Virus record (IMG/VR): IMGVR_UViG_3300025276_000041 | Coordinates: 1-53,990 of that record | DNA from: a virus | Length of the DNA stretch: 53,990 bases | Direction: 5' to 3' (one strand) | Shown here: piece by piece, positions 42,369 to 48,700 of the stretch | Numbering within the stretch: the first letter of the stretch is position 1 | Layout of the letters: each line of letters starts with the position of its first letter | Translations under genes and position numbers: made by a program | Notes under the pieces: generated by a model | Told to the model about the DNA's origin: nothing | Database searches by the model: none | Seen by the model: the letters and a program-made list of their open reading frames with translations, nothing else

Positions 42369-42396
42369 TGGTTATGACCAAGCCCCCAGAGGGGCT
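42369..42396 (-). promoter_or_regulatory. Repeated leader element, copy 3
   Basis: Stem AGCCCC-TCTG-GGGGCT (42381-42396) followed directly by TGGTCATAACCA (42369-42380) and 16 nt to the ATG at 42352. The stem differs from copies 1 and 2 but keeps pairing. Confidence 0.7.
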
Positions 42397-42402
42397 AGAG
42401 TT

Positions 42403-42595
42403 TTAACAGTTTTCTTCACAGTATTCTTTGAATAGTCTAGATACTTTTCTATTCGTGTTTAGAGTATCTATAACTTCGCCTTCTAAAAGAACATCTGATC
42501 CAGATATAAACTATACCTTCATAGTTGATTGAGTAGACTTCACATCCTCTAAGCATTATTAAAGTGTCTAAAGAGTTTTCATTTAATGTATTCAT
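42403..42595 (-). pseudogene. Small gene with apparent frameshift, ~65 aa if corrected
   Basis: ATG 42595 opens a frame reading MNTLNENSLDTLIMLRGCEV and YSINYEGIVYIW, then leaves sensible coding at about 42502-42510 (a TATAT run) and stops at 42449 (48 aa). The +1 frame from there reads SGSDVLLEGEVIDTLNTNRK and then VSRLFKEYCEENC to a stop at 42403, which looks like genuine protein. A 2 nt loss in the TATAT run would explain it (YEGIVYI-SGSD). It may be a sequencing or assembly error, a recent mutation or a programmed shift. It has its own leader (copy 4), as its neighbours do. Confidence 0.6.
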
Positions 42596-42610
42596 GATAT
42601 ATAATTTTAA

Positions 42611-42638
42611 TGGTTATGACCATCCCCTATAAAGGGGA
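42611..42638 (-). promoter_or_regulatory. Repeated leader element, copy 4
   Basis: Stem TCCCC-TTTATA-GGGGA (42623-42638), then TGGTCATAACCA (42611-42622), then 15 nt to the ATG at 42595. Confidence 0.7.
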
Positions 42639-42648
42639 ATGGAGGCGT

Positions 42649-43263
42649 TTAAACGACTTGAAGTGATCCATCTGCACACGCTAAACAATCGATGTCTTCA
42701 TCTACAAAGACATTGCCTAGCATTGAGTCGATGTTCTTTTGACTCGTCCTAAAGCTAAATCCGCAACACTCACACTCTACCTTTATGTTTCGTGTTCCTT
42801 GCTTTTTGGCGTTAGTCGGAGTAGTCATCATGTCGTGCGGGAACTCGCCGATCTTCTTGACAATCTTATCACATTTAGACTTTAACTCTGGGCCCGCCTC
42901 GGTAGCTCTCATCTTGCCCGTAAGGCCGATCTTGAGCGCCATGTCTCTGAAGACTTTGCCGTGGCCGTTCTTGTTATTGTCAATTGCGTGGATCAGCTCA
43001 TGAGCTAGGACATCGAGTGTTCTGGAGCTCTTCTTGCGATCAAAGAAAAACGGGTTCATGAATATCTCATGATTGCCCGCAGTGCTACATGATGTGTGCC
43101 AATTTTCGCCGATGCTAAGATTTTTCTGTTTCCTAGTTCCACTGCTCATTATTGATACAGACACATTTACTTTAGGAACTTTTAGCCCGACAGGCTCAAA
43201 GACCTCCCTTGATAGCTCTTGAACTCCTAGTTGGAGCCAAGCTTCTCTATTAACAGTTTTCAT
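42649..43263 (-). CDS. SprT-like zinc metalloprotease
   Basis: A 204 aa protein with the SprT/SPRTN-like catalytic motif HELIH (88-92) followed by H101 in NGHGKVF, the third zinc ligand. A C-terminal zinc ribbon has C164/C167 (CECCGFSF) and C193/C196 (DCLAC). In eukaryotes SPRTN cleaves proteins crosslinked to DNA; phage versions may remove DNA-bound host proteins or process virion proteins, though this is inference. First gene of the leader-bearing series (copy 5). Confidence 0.82.
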   Translation of the reverse strand: MKTVNREAWLQLGVQELSREVFEPVGLKVPKVNVSVSIMSSGTRKQKNLSIGENWHTSCSTAGNHEIFMNPFFFDRKKSSRTLDVLAHELIHAIDNNKNGHGKVFRDMALKIGLTGKMRATEAGPELKSKCDKIVKKIGEFPHDMMTTPTNAKKQGTRNIKVECECCGFSFRTSQKNIDSMLGNVFVDEDIDCLACADGSLQVV

Positions 43264-43278
43264 AATAAATAATTTTAA

Positions 43279-43311
43279 TGGTTATGACCAACTAGGTAAA
43301 CGATACCTAGT
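43279..43311 (-). promoter_or_regulatory. Repeated leader element, copy 5
   Basis: Stem ACTAGGT-ATCGTTT-ACCTAGT (43291-43311) followed directly by TGGTCATAACCA (43279-43290) and 15 nt to the ATG at 43263. The stem is AT/GC mixed and unlike copies 1-4, yet perfectly paired. Confidence 0.7.
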
Positions 43312-43740
43312 CAGTTGGTTTCGGGCATTGCTGTGGAAGAGTCTTGATACTTACCTCCTAGCCTACGTTTGATCCAGATAGCCCCACCACATCCCTGTGG
43401 CATGCCCCTCTCGGGGTCTTCAGATAACCTCTCTGGCGTAGCGAGCTTTCGCTCGGTTTTAAGGACATGGATAATGCAACTGATTTTGTGCAGTTTTAAC
43501 TCTGCCATCCGTCTCTCGGGCTCTAACCGACTCTCGGGGTGGAGGATTTAACGATTATCATGCATCAAAGTGCTGACAATCAGGGTGTTACGTTGCGATT
43601 TCCAATATTTCAATGTACAGTGTGCCTCAACAGCTCTGTAACAATACGACCTTTTTATTACCTGACCAAATCTTCATGACTCACACTAGGTTTGCGGACT
43701 TTGGTATTCTTACTTTTTGTTTAACCCTTTGTTCATCAGG
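43312..43740 (-). ncRNA. Candidate structured RNA upstream of the early operon
   Basis: Read on the minus strand. CGAGC-GAAA-GCTCG (43442-43455) abuts a two-part helix: CTACG+CCAGA (43432-43441) pairs with TCTGG (43374-43378) and CGTAG (43363-43367) across a 6 nt bulge. Inside it are CCCC-GAGA-GGGG (43405-43416) and CCACA-GGGA-TGTGG (43387-43400). Upstream, CAGTT/AACTG (43478-43495) is enclosed by GGATGG pairing with CCATGTCC (43463-43470/43505-43510). Three GNRA tetraloops on one strand, nested helices and higher GC than the surroundings point to a folded RNA rather than a gene. Outer limits are uncertain: the confident core is 43363-43510. A 65-codon minus-strand frame (43311-43508) overlaps it. 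Possible kinds are a phage ornate large RNA (GOLLD/ROOL-like), a ribozyme or a long operon leader. I do not recognise a known family. Confidence 0.55.
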
Positions 43741-44098
43741 CGTTTAAACGACACAACATTATATGCTGTCGGACAATAGTAAAATCATTTATAGATGTGA
43801 AAGATGGGCGAGGGGTTAAGGGAAGGCTCTTTCCCTCTGAACTTTCATTCACCCTTGAGGGGAAGGTGTGGGGGTGTGGAGGTGGTGGTGTTTACATTGT
43901 CAAATTCCAAGGTCATGATGCGTGGTAAGTAGCTACAGATACCAAGATGCACCACCTATAGCTAGGCCAAAACAAAAAGCCAAAATAATCGGAAGGAAAT
44001 TTTTGAAACAGAACCCCCCCCTCAAAAAAAAAGTCGTTTTCCAAATCGACCGATGGCGCCCGTAGCCGCAGAGAACCCAAACACTAAATACATCTAAT
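43741..44098. other. Non-coding, hairpin- and G-rich region; possible origin or control region
   Basis: No convincing gene. It holds CGTTTAAACG (43741-43750), a CGACA/TGTCG hairpin (43749-43771), a GGGAA/TTCCC hairpin near 43820-43836, a strand-biased G-run block (about 43857-43890: runs of GGGG, GG, GGGGG, GG) with G-quadruplex potential, and a run of C then a run of A near 44014-44031. It lies between the leftward early genes and the rightward groEL/late genes, a common place for a phage origin or control region. Confidence 0.45.
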
Positions 44099-44269
44099 AT
44101 GATTTTGTATCTTTACCGAGTGATAGAATCCTACGAGATAGAAATTGTAAATCGTTTAACTATAGGGCCTTGTTTTGGTTTCTCTATATATTTAAAGGAC
44201 GATGACAATGAAATGGGTGAGTGGGTTCTTTATTTAGGATTAATAAGTATTCATTTAAAATATTGGTAA
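44099..44269 (+). CDS. Small protein, 56 aa
   Basis: ATG 44099 to TAA 44267-44269, 1 nt before the next gene. The product is MILYLYRVIESYEIEIVNRL, then TIGPCFGFSIYLKDDDNEMG and EWVLYLGLISIHLKYW. The alternating hydrophobic pattern and Trp/Tyr-rich end suggest a small beta protein that could fold around the charged KDDDNEMGE turn. The sequence quality and tight spacing to the next gene argue for a real gene. Confidence 0.6.
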   Translation: MILYLYRVIESYEIEIVNRLTIGPCFGFSIYLKDDDNEMGEWVLYLGLISIHLKYW

Positions 44270-44270
44270 T

Positions 44271-44456
44271 ATGAAAAACATGGGAGGATTAGACATTAAC
44301 GATGGTCGTTTAATTAATAATGATCCAGCGTCTCAAATTGGTATTCAAAAGATTGTTCGACAAGCTCAATTTTTAAATGCTACAAAGTTGAGTACATTAA
44401 GAAACATTGCTAATGATTCTAAGATGAACATTATGGTAAACATGATGAAGAAGTAG
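44271..44456 (+). CDS. Hypothetical protein, 61 aa
   Basis: A helical protein: GLDINDGRLINNDPASQIG, then IQKIVRQAQFLNATKLSTLR and a Met-rich end (MNIMVNMMKK). It follows the 56 aa gene with a 1 nt gap and is followed by a terminator. No family is recognised. Confidence 0.6.
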   Translation: MKNMGGLDINDGRLINNDPASQIGIQKIVRQAQFLNATKLSTLRNIANDSKMNIMVNMMKK

Positions 44457-44479
44457 TCTTTTTTTATTAGTGTATTATA

Positions 44480-44508
44480 GAAAGGAGTCTTAGGATTCCT
44501 TTTTTTTT
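44480..44508 (+). terminator. Rho-independent terminator
   Basis: AAGGAGTC pairs with GGATTCCTT across a TTA loop, followed by a run of 9-10 T. It ends the 44099-44456 unit. Confidence 0.75.
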
Positions 44509-44732
44509 ACATCATATATTGGTTTTATGTCGCTTTTTGTATAAATATTCCAGACATATTCCAGTATAAATGTCGTTTATATTACTGATTATTAGAGAGA
44601 TGACAGTTATGACAGTAAATAGACCTTTTGAATTAAAATAAAAAAATATAATAGTAGTATAAAAATATATATATATATATAAAACACTAAAACTCTGGAA
44701 TCGTGTCATTAATGTTTTGTCTATGTTTTGTC
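44509..44732. other. AT-rich intergenic region ahead of groEL
   Basis: No convincing gene: a 79-codon minus-strand frame here is AT-rich and hydrophobic by composition and overlaps the groEL promoter. It includes an (AT)n run at about 44664-44681 and a tandem TTTTGTCTAT string just before the promoter. An AT-rich unwinding element is possible, but this is only composition. Confidence 0.4.
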
Positions 44733-44740
44733 TATCTTTG
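44733..44740 (+). promoter_or_regulatory. Promoter element TATCTTTG for groEL
   Basis: A perfect TAnnTTTG, 20 nt before the groEL ATG, inside TTTTGTCTATCTTTG (44726-44740). A degenerate copy, TTTTGTCTATG, precedes it at 44715-44725. Confidence 0.75.
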
Positions 44741-44759
44741 TTATAAATCAAATTAAATT

Positions 44760-46379
44760 ATGAGTGAATTAGGATATAGCCCAAAGGATTTAACCTTTGA
44801 TTCAAATGCGCGCAAGCGTCTTCAGAGTGGTATAAAAAAGATTAGTAAGGCGGTAAAGTCTACATTAGGCCCTAGGGGTAAGACTGTCTTGATAGAGAGT
44901 CAGAATCATACTAGGGGAATTACCGTTACTAAGGACGGTGTGACTGTAGCAAAGAGCATAGACTTATTAGATCCTGTAGAGAACCTGGCGATACGTATGG
45001 TCAAGGAGGCTGCGGACAATACTGCAACTAGTGCTGGTGATGGAACGACTACGGCTATAGTCTTGACCGAGGCGATTGCATCGTTGGGCATGGATGCCAT
45101 AGATGATAGTGTCAGCTCTACCGAGGTGATAAGAGAGATAGGGAAGCTCACTGACGATGTGGTGAAGCGATTGAAGAAGATGTCGAGGAAACTTGGCAAG
45201 CGAGGACTGCTTGATGTAGCTACGATAAGCTCTAATAATGACAAGGAGATAGGTCGGGTGATTGCTGATGTGTACGGGGCGATTGGTGACAATGGTCTTG
45301 TGACGGTAGAGAAGAGCATGACCGAGGAGACGTACCACGAGGTGACGGATGGGATAAAGATTGACAAGGGTTATACCAACAAGATGTTCGTCAACAACCA
45401 GAAGAAGGACGAGTGCATACTAGAGGACGCTCATATTCTTATGACAGACCACGAGATTACAAACGTTCTGGCGATAGAGAGCATACTAAAGCCCGTGATA
45501 CAGAGTGGACAGCCACTACTGATTATTGGGAGCTGTTCAAACCAGGTGGTGAACACCTTGGCGGCCAATGTTGTCAAGAGCGGTCTGAAGATATGTAACA
45601 TAATGCCTCCTCAGTTTGGATACAAGCAGCATGAGTTGATGGGTGATATAGCCGTCAGTGTGGCTGGGAAGTTTATGAGCGAGAGCCTTGGCGATGACCT
45701 TAGCACAATAACCATGGCTGACCTAGGTAAGGCAGAGAAGGTGATTGTAGGGAAAGATAACACGATAATCATACGTAACGAAACTAATCCAGAGAGCATA
45801 AAGGCCAGAGTAGAGGAGCTTTGGGTTGCTCATGACCATGCTAAGATTAAGCACGAGCGTGACTTCGTAAAAGAGAGAATCGCATCCTTAACGGGAGGGA
45901 TAGGAGTGATATATGTCGGTGCCAATAGTGATATCGAGCAGAAAGAGAAGTACGATAGGGTTGACGATGCCGTGTGTGCCGTCAGATCCGCACTCGAAGA
46001 GGGTGTGTTGCCAGGAGGAGGGCTTGCCCTGTACAACCTGAGCCATAAGTATATGCTCAACGACAAGATGTGGGACGCTAAACAGAGCAGTAAAGAGTCT
46101 CGTATCGCCAATAGAATAATGTCAGAGGCGCTTGTGTCTCCCATGAAGCAGATTATGGTCAACGCGGGTCTAGACCTAGACACTATTATGGACAGTGTTC
46201 AGGGTGAGAACGTAGGCTACGACGTGAAGAACGAATGCTATGGTGATATGTTTAAGATGGGGGTGGTTGACCCACTAAAAGTCACAAAGAACGCGCTAAA
46301 GAACGCATCGAGTGTCGCGACAACGATCCTCAGTACCAACGCCATTGTAACTTTGGCTAGGACATATACCGCTGAATAG
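44760..46379 (+). CDS. groEL: Phage chaperonin GroEL (Hsp60)
   Basis: A 539 aa chaperonin subunit, near the bacterial 548. ATP and catalytic motifs are intact: TKDGVTVAK (D59), AGDGTTTA (D94) and KYDRVDDAV with D403 equivalent to E. coli D398, followed by LEEGVLPGGG. The intermediate and equatorial domains are easily recognised. The apical, substrate-binding part (~200-370) is diverged (LLIIGSCSNQVVNTLAANVV, MPPQFGYKQHELMGDIAVS). The usual C-terminal Gly-Gly-Met tail is missing; it ends ARTYTAE. It would fold phage structural proteins with the GroES encoded next to it. The codon and base composition is more GC-rich than the neighbours (a 60 nt sample at 45121 is ~48% GC), suggesting separate origin or expression tuning. 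Confidence 0.93.
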   Translation: MSELGYSPKDLTFDSNARKRLQSGIKKISKAVKSTLGPRGKTVLIESQNHTRGITVTKDGVTVAKSIDLLDPVENLAIRMVKEAADNTATSAGDGTTTAIVLTEAIASLGMDAIDDSVSSTEVIREIGKLTDDVVKRLKKMSRKLGKRGLLDVATISSNNDKEIGRVIADVYGAIGDNGLVTVEKSMTEETYHEVTDGIKIDKGYTNKMFVNNQKKDECILEDAHILMTDHEITNVLAIESILKPVIQSGQPLLIIGSCSNQVVNTLAANVVKSGLKICNIMPPQFGYKQHELMGDIAVSVAGKFMSESLGDDLSTITMADLGKAEKVIVGKDNTIIIRNETNPESIKARVEELWVAHDHAKIKHERDFVKERIASLTGGIGVIYVGANSDIEQKEKYDRVDDAVCAVRSALEEGVLPGGGLALYNLSHKYMLNDKMWDAKQSSKESRIANRIMSEALVSPMKQIMVNAGLDLDTIMDSVQGENVGYDVKNECYGDMFKMGVVDPLKVTKNALKNASSVATTILSTNAIVTLARTYTAE

Positions 46380-46416
46380 TTAAAAAATTCGAACACTAAG
46401 CCTTGAAACAAAAGAT

Positions 46417-46725
46417 ATGAAGCCAATTGGGAAATATATTATCATAAATAAGATTAGCGAGCAGGTAAAGACAGATTCGGGGCTTATTCTCTCTGATGAC
46501 GAGGCGACAACCTTCAGATATAAGAAGGCAGAGGTCGTTAAGGTGGGCACGGAGGTGACTGCTATTGCCGATGGGGACATAATATACTATGACCGCAACA
46601 CAGGGCACACTATGATTATCGATGAGACAACATACTCGGTGATTACCGAGAGAGACGTCGTAGTTGTTGACTCTCCTGGCGAAGATTCAGCATATACTTC
46701 CGATAAACCTTGTCAGTGTAAGTAG
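46417..46725 (+). CDS. groES: Phage co-chaperonin GroES
   Basis: A 102 aa protein with the GroES pattern: start KPIGKYIIINKI, mobile loop EQVKTDSGLILS (15-26), then KAEVVKVGTEV, DGDIIYYDRNTG, and the final strands TTYSVITERDVVVV. The C-terminus has an extra GEDSAYTSDKPCQCK tail. It follows groEL by 37 nt, probably on one transcript, and would cap the GroEL ring. Its last 83 nt overlap antisense to the 46643 gene, so the tail may be shaped by that overlap. Confidence 0.85.
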   Translation: MKPIGKYIIINKISEQVKTDSGLILSDDEATTFRYKKAEVVKVGTEVTAIADGDIIYYDRNTGHTMIIDETTYSVITERDVVVVDSPGEDSAYTSDKPCQCK

Positions 46726-47209
46726 CGTTCTTCCTAAACATAGGGTTGGCGGTCTCTGAGATGGGGAAGTCCTCACCATTTAGCTTTTTATAGAGGGTAC
46801 TTATGCATGAACGAGCCTTGATTGTAAGCTCATATAGGGCCTTATGTCCTCCTCCAGACTTTCTCCACACATGAATCCACTCTCTTTCTAGCAAAGACTT
46901 GAATCTTTTCTTATCCCAAGGGAGGACTTGTTCAAACTCTGCAAACTTTGTCTTATCAAAATACTGCTCGCTATAGAGGAAGAACAATATGTCTAAATCC
47001 TCTTGACTGAGTTGGTATCTAACCTTCGCCCACTGTCTTACAATCCTCCAATACTTCATGTAATCTAGTATAGGCTCAACTCTTCTGTACCTTACTATAT
47101 TCTCAGCCTTTACTTTTTTCCTTCGGCTAATCCGTTCTTGTTTTTGCTTTTTTTTGCGCTCTTGTTTTTTTCTCCACGCAATTCCGGCTTTTGAAAACTC
47201 AAATTCCAT
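46643..47209 (-). CDS. Winged-helix-like putative DNA-binding protein, 188 aa
   Basis: The N-terminus is very basic (RKKQERKKKQKQERISRRKK, ~13-32). Next comes a helical domain with YQLSQEDLDILFFLYSEQYF, then PWDKKRFKSLLEREWIHVWR and ALYELTIKARSCISTLYKKL, the order (helix, helix, recognition helix, wing, helix) of MarR-type winged-helix proteins. It is a possible regulator or DNA-bound structural factor. It runs opposite to its neighbours and overlaps groES tail-to-tail by 83 nt. Its start is 6 nt from a rightward promoter, so the two could be reciprocally controlled. Confidence 0.62.
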   Translation of the reverse strand: MEFEFSKAGIAWRKKQERKKKQKQERISRRKKVKAENIVRYRRVEPILDYMKYWRIVRQWAKVRYQLSQEDLDILFFLYSEQYFDKTKFAEFEQVLPWDKKRFKSLLEREWIHVWRKSGGGHKALYELTIKARSCISTLYKKLNGEDFPISETANPMFRKNATYTDKVYRKYMLNLRQESQQLRRLSR

Positions 47210-47214
47210 TTGAT

Positions 47215-47222
47215 TATATTTG
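47215..47222 (+). promoter_or_regulatory. Promoter element TATATTTG
   Basis: A perfect TAnnTTTG with TTTTG about 21 nt upstream (47189-47193), a better -33/-7 pair than at other sites. It lies upstream of the basic protein cassette and excludes an upstream TTG 47210 start for the first gene. Confidence 0.72.
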
Positions 47223-47260
47223 TAGTAAAGTTAACAAGTAATATTTGTAAAATAAAAATC

Positions 47261-47767
47261 ATGGCAATTAAAAGAGATTTATCTGCACCTCTTGCGGTCT
47301 CAGAGTTTGACGGAGAAAAGAAGAGAAAAAAAAGAGTCACACGAACTTCAAGTGACGGAAAAAAAACTAGAGAAGTAAGAAGAAAAGACGGGAGTCTTAA
47401 AAAAAGAGTCACACGAACCGAATCAACAGTTGAAGGTTTTGCACCTGTAACTAAGAAAACAAGAGACGTTAAAAAGGTAAGTCGTTCAGGAAATAAGGTT
47501 ATTATAAAAAATAAAACCAAATTGAGCGCTACTAAATTCGAAAATGGGAAAAAGGATGGTATGCTTCCCCAAAGAACAACTCGTTCTAAAGTTACCCTTT
47601 CCAACAGCAAAGGAACGGATGGCATGAAATTAAGAAAAGTTAAAGTTGTAAAAAAAGCAGGAGGCTCAAGGATTGAAAAATCTAAGTCTACAGGAAATAC
47701 GGGAACTTCAGCAATCTTAAAAACCATTCGCAATGGCGGAGGTATGAGAGGTTATCGAAAGAAATAA
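47261..47767 (+). CDS. Very basic Lys/Arg-repeat protein, 168 aa
   Basis: The start is ATG 47261 (MAIKRDLSAPLAVSEFDGEK), not the upstream in-frame TTG 47210 that precedes the promoter. The sequence is highly basic with a direct repeat KKRVTRT (twice, ~28-35 and ~51-58) encoded by near-identical DNA (AAAAAGAGTCACACGAAC). It also has KKTREVRRKDGS and KKTRDVKKVSRSG. It is protamine- or histone-tail-like in composition and likely binds DNA in the virion or after ejection. First gene of the basic protein cassette. Confidence 0.65.
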   Translation: MAIKRDLSAPLAVSEFDGEKKRKKRVTRTSSDGKKTREVRRKDGSLKKRVTRTESTVEGFAPVTKKTRDVKKVSRSGNKVIIKNKTKLSATKFENGKKDGMLPQRTTRSKVTLSNSKGTDGMKLRKVKVVKKAGGSRIEKSKSTGNTGTSAILKTIRNGGGMRGYRKK

Positions 47768-47794
47768 ATAATAATTTTAATTAATATTTTAAAA

Positions 47795-48013
47795 ATGAAA
47801 CAAGGATATAACGCTCGACTTGATGAGTCAATCGGAGCAAGAAACGGAAAGAAGTCTCAGTCTATGAAAGACCGTAGAGATGAGTCCAAAGGAATGTCTA
47901 AGAAAATGTATGGCCATGCATATGGAGCTGATAAGGGAATGTCTTACAGACACAATCACCCCGGACATGTTCACAACGTTGCTGGTCACTTGCGTTCAAT
48001 CTATAAGAAGTAA
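47795..48013 (+). CDS. Small basic His-rich protein, 72 aa
   Basis: MKQGYNARLDESIGARNGKK, then RRDESKGMSKKMYGHAYGAD and RHNHPGHVHNVAGHLRS. Rich in Lys, Arg, Gly and His, with few hydrophobic residues, so probably disordered or nucleic-acid binding. The His cluster HNHPGHVH might bind metal. Second gene of the basic cassette. Confidence 0.6.
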   Translation: MKQGYNARLDESIGARNGKKSQSMKDRRDESKGMSKKMYGHAYGADKGMSYRHNHPGHVHNVAGHLRSIYKK

Positions 48014-48016
48014 GCT

Positions 48017-48247
48017 ATGCCTTTTGACAAGAAAAATAGCAAAAACTTAATGCCTAAAGGAATGCGGAATCCTAGGGGTAGAGACTTATCTACTCCCTTG
48101 GCTCCCACTGGGGATTTTGATAAACAAGAAGTTAGTGATTCTGTTTATTTTGCAAAACAATCCCTTGCAACCAAAAAAGGTCGTGCTTCAATGACTGAGG
48201 CTTCTGCATTAAAAGCATTGAGTTCAATTGAGAGCATGAAGGACTAA
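48017..48247 (+). CDS. Small protein, 76 aa
   Basis: A mixed-charge protein: a basic N-terminus (KKNSKNLMPKGMRNPRGRD) and a Ser/Ala-rich helical C-terminus (TEASALKALSSIESMKD). It starts 3 nt after the preceding stop. Not recognised. Confidence 0.6.
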   Translation: MPFDKKNSKNLMPKGMRNPRGRDLSTPLAPTGDFDKQEVSDSVYFAKQSLATKKGRASMTEASALKALSSIESMKD

Positions 48248-48248
48248 A

Positions 48249-48539
48249 ATGGCTACTAAGTCTAAAATGAAATGCAACCGCGTGGTTGCTTCGGATAGAC
48301 CTGGTAAGAAACGAATGGTTAAGGCTTGTTCTAACGGGCAAGAGAAACTTATTCACTTCGGAGCGAAGGGATATGGTCACAACTATAGTCCCGCCGCCCG
48401 AAAATCTTTTAAGGCTAGACATAAGTGCTCTAGCGCAACAAACAAATTAACGGCTCGGTACTGGTCGTGTAAGAAGCTTTGGGCAGGGCCTGGAGGGAGT
48501 ACAAAATCATCACCAAAAACCCGAAAGGGTAAATATTAA
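48249..48539 (+). CDS. Small basic Cys/His protein, 96 aa
   Basis: Strongly basic with YGHNYSPAARKSFKARHKC and YWSCKKLWAGPGGS. Cys at about 9, 27, 60 and 73 plus nearby His suggest a zinc-stabilised fold. The block YGHNYSPxARKxFxARHxC...YWSC is one I associate with small proteins of aquatic phages and large viruses, without a known function. It starts 1 nt after the preceding stop. Confidence 0.65.
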   Translation: MATKSKMKCNRVVASDRPGKKRMVKACSNGQEKLIHFGAKGYGHNYSPAARKSFKARHKCSSATNKLTARYWSCKKLWAGPGGSTKSSPKTRKGKY

Positions 48540-48543
48540 AGTT

Positions 48544-48699
48544 ATGCCAACAGTAACATATAAGTGTCCTGATTCAGGATCAAAAATGAAAAAGACCTTT
48601 CCATACAACGCTGTAGGGAAAGCTCAAGCCGACACTTTCGTTAAACTAATGAAAGGGAATATAAAGTACAATCCTAACAGATACTCAAAAGGATATTAA
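48544..48699 (+). CDS. Small basic protein, 51 aa
   Basis: MPTVTYKCPDSGSKMKKTFP, then YNAVGKAQADTFVKLMKGNI and KYNPNRYSKGY. It starts 4 nt after the preceding stop and ends 1 nt before the next ATG. Basic, with an N-terminal beta start and a short helix. Not recognised. Confidence 0.6.
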   Translation: MPTVTYKCPDSGSKMKKTFPYNAVGKAQADTFVKLMKGNIKYNPNRYSKGY

Positions 48700-48700
48700 G

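Noticed and set aside
41443-42638. Leader hairpins as Rho-independent terminators
   Set aside because: No T-run follows the stems on either strand, and each is fixed to the conserved core and start codon instead.
43311-43508. 65-codon minus-strand frame (MAELKLHKISCIIH...)
   Set aside because: It overlaps the GNRA hairpins and long helix of the candidate RNA; base pairing explains the sequence better than coding. Not excluded, but homologues with synonymous changes would be needed.
44512-44751. 79-codon minus-strand frame ahead of groEL
   Set aside because: Composition is driven by AT runs including (AT)n, it overlaps the groEL promoter and terminator region, and the protein is low-complexity.
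44906-46183. Several Ser/Leu-rich minus-strand frames opposite groEL
   Set aside because: They mirror groEL codons, lack promoters and have no protein-like pattern.
47110-47733. 207-codon minus-strand frame opposite the basic protein
   Set aside because: The hydrophobic Phe/Leu/Val sequence is the antisense of Lys/Arg/Glu codons; it also crosses the promoter and neighbouring gene start.
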